This document shows, one piece after another, positions 62,801-64,000 of a stretch of 64,000 nt of DNA. Source of the DNA: Schistosoma haematobium (lineage: Eukaryota; Platyhelminthes; Trematoda; Strigeidida; Schistosomatidae); the NCBI RefSeq assembly GCF_000699445.3, contig NC_067197.1, forward strand, positions 22,861,809 to 22,925,808. Reading direction: 5' to 3'. Below the pieces are notes generated by a model. That model was not told the origin of the DNA and searched no databases. It saw only the letters and a program-made list of their open reading frames with translations. A program made the translations under genes and the position numbers. Each line of letters starts with the position of its first letter. Position 1 is the stretch's first letter.

Positions 62801-64000
62801 AATGAAATAATGATTCCTTCGTACTTGTTGAATGCTTGATTTCGAATTCCAAATACAGAACATTCGTTCATACTTATCTAGTACTTCTTGATCCGATTAC
62901 GTTATTTCTGGGATTCTTAGTTCGTACTATAATTCAAATATTCCTAATCATCATAGAAGTTCATTTCGCCATATGAAACTAGGACTAAATAAACTGAAAG
63001 AGTCAGTTTTCAAATTTGTTTGTCTACGTTTCTATGACTATGAAGTCTGGATTGCTAAAAGGTTATCATTATACACAAGATCATTTTAACTTTCAATTTA
63101 TTTGTCAGACAAACAGATATGTACGTTATATTTTGTTATAGTTTGTGAAGTTTTACTTCTTGCATCAGCATCATACAGGCAACCACTAAAACGTTTCTGA
63201 TTGATTTTACAACGGATAGCTTGAAATTAGTCACTTAGTCATTGGATTTTTGTTTTTTATGCATTCAGAGATGCTCTCTTATTTTTATTTCTATTCTAGT
63301 CTGAAACACTTTTTCTTTTATCTCATCATAAATCTTAATGTGTATTATCGCAGTGAATATATTAGTAGCAACAATAATGATATATACACGATTCCTTTAA
63401 AGTTCAAAAGTGTCATATGAAAAGAAAACACAATTCAGTTCTGTTATTGGGTCACACAAACAGGCGAGAATGATATGTGAAGATGTGTTGTATAGTTTGT
63501 CTTATTCGTTGAAAAGTAAAGAGTCACTACTTAACAGGTTTCATGATGAACATTATACCTTTAGTTTTATTAATCCAATCTAAATGGTCTATACTTCCAG
63601 CTTCAATCACTGGTTTTTGTTAACCATTGATTTATACTCGTGGCAATACCTGTTTCACTTCCAACAGGAATGAAATATATCGGTCACAGTGTAATACTTT
63701 TATATAATGATTATTTATTTGTAGCGTGTTATGCGCTTAATTGTAATTTTATTATCTAACACATTTGAGCAAGGTTTTCGTATTCTCTGTCATTAACTCT
63801 GGACCAGTCGTGACTATTAAAGCACGTACTGGTTAGGTCTGATAATATCTTGTTTATATATTAGGTATACACTATCCATACTTCGAAACATGTTACTTAT
63901 GAACTGTAAAGTACTACAATCACAGAAGCGATTAGATTTGACAGACCTTTAAAGTAACCAAATGGATAGATTCATACATAATTCATATTACTTAAACATA
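59801..64000. other. No recognisable gene
   Basis: AT-rich sequence with short ORFs only. No repeat family or mobile protein was recognised. Confidence 0.55.

Overview
The window looks like nuclear DNA of a digenean blood fluke (Schistosoma or a close relative). It is AT-rich, has long introns, and carries mobile families known from schistosomes: Perere-3/SR2-like and other RTE-type LINEs, Boudicca-like Ty3/Gypsy debris, a Merlin transposase remnant, and tRNA-derived SINEs with hammerhead ribozyme domains (Smalpha/Sjalpha type). Family names come from recalled protein and repeat patterns, not from a search. Two host genes are supported, both on the minus strand. The first is a five-exon mitochondrial-type asparaginyl-tRNA synthetase (NARS2-like), exons between 36203 and 13291, 565 residues, all four introns in phase 0. 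The second is an intronless PAQR (progestin/adipoQ-like receptor) gene of 357 codons at 45065-43992. Layout: 1-7.4 kb has no recognisable gene. 7.5-12.3 kb holds weak BEL/Pao and CR1-like scraps, an inverted cluster of hammerhead SINE pieces and an 80-bp direct repeat. 13.3-36.2 kb is the NARS2 gene. Its intron 3 contains a 1.6-kb LTR element flanked by a perfect 5-bp target duplication but bounded by two unrelated LTRs. Its 12-kb intron 2 contains an almost fresh 4952-bp Ty3/Gypsy element (LTRs differ at 2 of 378 positions by eye; 5-bp target duplication GCGAG) inserted into an older LINE, plus two SINE families and a compound microsatellite. 37-41.3 kb holds more SINE debris and a Perere-3-like LINE whose 5' half is inverted against its 3' half, as expected from twin priming. 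44-45.1 kb is the PAQR gene. 45.4-52.5 kb holds two decayed antisense LINEs, one nearly full length. 55.4-56.1 kb is a Merlin-like transposase remnant and 57.9-59.8 kb a Boudicca-like Gypsy remnant. The final 4 kb shows nothing recognisable. How it fits together: the two host genes are housekeeping (mitochondrial translation) and signalling. Everything else is an archaeological record of retrotransposition, including nested, recombined and inverted insertions. The best leads are the unequal-LTR element, the fresh but broken Gypsy copy, the hammerhead SINE rearrangements that break at the ribozyme, and the twin-primed LINE.
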